The notes under the pieces are model-generated. The model saw only the letters and a program-made list of their open reading frames with translations, did not search any database and was not told where the DNA came from. Position numbers and translations under genes: made by a program. Of a stretch of DNA of 64,000 nucleotides, positions 62,255 to 64,000 are shown in pieces (within the stretch, counting starts at the first letter, position 1; every line of letters begins with the position of its first letter). Source of the stretch: JAPPFW01 sp965200835 (GTDB lineage Bacteria; Actinomycetota; Acidimicrobiia; Spongiisociales; Spongiisociaceae). The DNA lies in NCBI GenBank assembly GCA_965200835.1, contig OZ241390.1, forward strand, positions 2,666,001 through 2,730,000, given 5' to 3'.

Positions 62255-64000
62255 CTATCTGGGAGGTCGAGCGGCCGAGCAGATATCCGCGAGCAGCTCG
62301 GCCATCGGAATACCCCGGCGATCCCGTTTGGCGCCCCGCAGGCGCAGGCCCACTGTCCCCTGCGCTACATCGTGGTCGCCCACCACTACCACCGCCGGCA
62401 CCTTCTGGGTGATCGCGCGGCGCACCTTCTCCCCCAACTTGCCGGGTGACTCCTCCGGCTCGGCTCGGACACCGGCCCCTTGCAAGGCTCCGGCAACCTC
62501 GGTGGCGTATGGTAGATGTCGATCGGCCACCGGGATGACCACTACCTGGACCGGCGACATCCACATGGGCATAGCGCCCGCGTAGTGCTCGATCAGCACG
62601 CCGACGAAACGTTCGACCGATCCGAACTTGGCGGAGTGGATCATCACCGGCCGCTCCCTGGTGTCGGCCCGGGTCACGTACTCGAGGTCGAAACGCTCCG
62701 GTAACGAGAAGTCCACCTGGATGGTGGACATCTGCCAGCGGCGACCGATGGCATCACGCACATGGATGTCGATCTTCGGCCCGTAGAAGGCCCCCTCTCC
62801 AGCCGCCACGACATGGTGCACCTCGACCTGGACCAGCGCCTCTGCCAGCGCCTGCTCGGCCAGCTCCCACAGGGCGGGATCACCCACCCACTTCGACTCT
62901 GGCCGGGTGGCTAGCTCGGCCTCGAACTCCTCGAATCCGAAGTCCCGCAGCAGCTGCAGCACGAAGTCCAGGTGAAGCAACAACTCCGACGGCACCTGCT
63001 CGGGCGTGCAGAAGGTGTGGGAGTCGTCCTGGGTGAAGCCCCGGGCTCGTAACATGCCGTGAACCGCACCGGACCGCTCATACCGGTATACCGCCCCCAA
63101 CTCGGAGAGCCGCATGGGTAAGTCCCGATAGGAGCGGGCCGAGGAGCGATAGATCAGCACGTGGAACGGGCAGTTCATCGGCTTGACGCGATACTCCTCC
63201 TGTCGGTCCATCTCCATACCCGGGTACATGTTCTCGGCGTAGAACTCGAGATGGCCGGAGGTGTTCCAGAGCTCGGCCCGGGCGAGGTGCGGTGAGTTGA
63301 CGAAGTCGAATCCGAAGGCTTCGTGGGCGCGGCGACTGTAACCCTCGACCTGGCGGCGCAGCATCCCTCCCTTCGGGTGCCAGACGGCCAGACCGGGGCC
63401 CAGATCGTCCGGGAAGGAGAACAGGTCCAGTTCCCTACCGAGTTTGCGATGGTCACGCCGGGCCGCCTCCTCGATCCTCCTCAGGTAGGTCCGCAGAGCC
63501 TTGGGGGACTCCCACGCGGTGCCGTAGATCCGCTGGAGCTGGGGACGGTGCTCGTCCCCCCTCCAATACGCGCCCGCCGCCCTCGTCAGCTTGACCGCCT
63601 TCAAGCTCCCGGTCGAAGGAAGGTGGGGACCTCGGCATAGATCCACGAAGGTGCCGTTGCGGTAGACCGAAACCGCCTCGGCGGAGGCCATCTCGGAGGA
63701 GTCCACGGACAGGATTATCTCCTTCTTGAAGGGATGGTCGCGGAACAGTTCGAGACCCTGGGCGATGGACAGTTCCTCCCGCACGAAGGGTTGATCGGCG
63801 GCGATGATCCGCTGTATCTGGGCTTCGATCCGCTCCAGGTCCTCGGGAGTAAAGGGGCGGCCGATGTCGAAGTCGTAGTAGAAGCCATCGGTGATCGGCG
63901 GGCCGATCGCGAAGGTGGCGCCATCGAACAGGGTGAGCACCGCTTGAGCCAGTACGTGAGCAGCCGAGTGGCGTATCACCGACCTTCCCTCCTCTGAGGA
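62255..64000 (-). CDS. thrS: threonyl-tRNA synthetase, 5' part outside window
   Basis: 574 codons from the first in-frame GTG, but the frame continues to the window edge (SSEEGRSVIRHSAAH...), so the N-terminal TGS domain lies beyond base 64000. Present are the editing-domain HSAAHVLAQAV, class II motifs with MNCPFHVLIYRSSARSY and RYERSGAVHGMLRARGFTQDDSHTF, and the anticodon-binding end VQVVVIPVADRHLPYA. It charges tRNA-Thr. It adjoins the PIM and pdx region, as in mycobacteria, with an EF-G-like gene and gltA between. Confidence 0.96.
   Translation of the reverse strand, partial: SSEEGRSVIRHSAAHVLAQAVLTLFDGATFAIGPPITDGFYYDFDIGRPFTPEDLERIEAQIQRIIAADQPFVREELSIAQGLELFRDHPFKKEIILSVDSSEMASAEAVSVYRNGTFVDLCRGPHLPSTGSLKAVKLTRAAGAYWRGDEHRPQLQRIYGTAWESPKALRTYLRRIEEAARRDHRKLGRELDLFSFPDDLGPGLAVWHPKGGMLRRQVEGYSRRAHEAFGFDFVNSPHLARAELWNTSGHLEFYAENMYPGMEMDRQEEYRVKPMNCPFHVLIYRSSARSYRDLPMRLSELGAVYRYERSGAVHGMLRARGFTQDDSHTFCTPEQVPSELLLHLDFVLQLLRDFGFEEFEAELATRPESKWVGDPALWELAEQALAEALVQVEVHHVVAAGEGAFYGPKIDIHVRDAIGRRWQMSTIQVDFSLPERFDLEYVTRADTRERPVMIHSAKFGSVERFVGVLIEHYAGAMPMWMSPVQVVVIPVADRHLPYATEVAGALQGAGVRAEPEESPGKLGEKVRRAITQKVPAVVVVGDHDVAQGTVGLRLRGAKRDRRGIPMAELLADICSAARPPR

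Overview
This is a 64 kb stretch of GC-rich, gene-dense bacterial chromosome. The gene content points to an uncultured actinobacterium, possibly Acidimicrobiia-like (class is inference). Supporting signs are a phosphatidylinositol-mannoside operon (pgsA-patA-pimA) beside pdxST/yebC and thrS in an order resembling mycobacteria, a DinB/maleylpyruvate-isomerase (mycothiol-type) protein, an F420-type luciferase-like oxidoreductase, an Xpt-type purine salvage enzyme, and many apparently leaderless genes (TAnnnT placed 6-8 nt before the start codon). No rRNA, tRNA, CRISPR array, transposase or prophage was recognised.

Layout. 1-15 kb: TlpA-like thioredoxin, VOC protein, aconitase, Mrp ATPase, UppP, a SAF-like protein, a duplicated ribosome-binding region, ThyA, thioesterase-xpt, endonuclease III, MATE and MFS transporters, CcdA. 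15-28 kb: SSB-like protein, SURF1, YbaK deacylase, Trm112-HIT-peptidase-like lipoprotein, an orphan PotD-like lipoprotein, RNase HII, MetY plus a hydrolase, a large acyl-CoA dehydrogenase, a cystathionine synthase/lyase, a trans-3-hydroxyproline dehydratase and MsrA. 28.8-34.4 kb: a type I restriction-modification locus in which hsdS and hsdM are intact but hsdR is broken several times. 34.4-43.4 kb: LLM oxidoreductase, a broken ATP-dependent DNA ligase, class I aldolase, and the complete glycine cleavage operon gcvT-H-PA-PB. 43.5-46.3 kb: an accessory island holding an unrecognised family of membrane-anchored, Thr/Pro-rich proteins (one intact copy, one with an internal stop, one C-terminal remnant) and a DUF433-like gene flanked by two near-identical 14-bp direct repeats. 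46.3-53 kb: AIM24-like protein, acyl-CoA synthetase, MsrB, and two tandem polytopic molybdenum-cofactor oxidoreductases with an internal Tat motif. 53-64 kb: yebC-pdxT-pdxS behind a promoter carrying a palindromic operator-like site, the PIM lipid operon, an EF-G-like GTPase, citrate synthase and thrS (cut by the window edge).

Working together: PdxS/PdxT make pyridoxal phosphate, the cofactor of MetY, the cystathionine enzyme and GcvPA/PB. The PIM genes build envelope glycolipid, and UppP recycles the carrier lipid for peptidoglycan. Aconitase and citrate synthase belong to the TCA cycle. MsrA and MsrB repair oxidised methionine, and the two exported Mo enzymes next to msrB may serve redox chemistry outside the membrane.

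No self-evident new defence or mobile system is present. The least explained items are the Thr-rich paralogue array with its DUF433 neighbour and repeats, the modification-only type I locus, the pdxS operator, and the small upstream ORFs before ccdA and at 7.25 kb.
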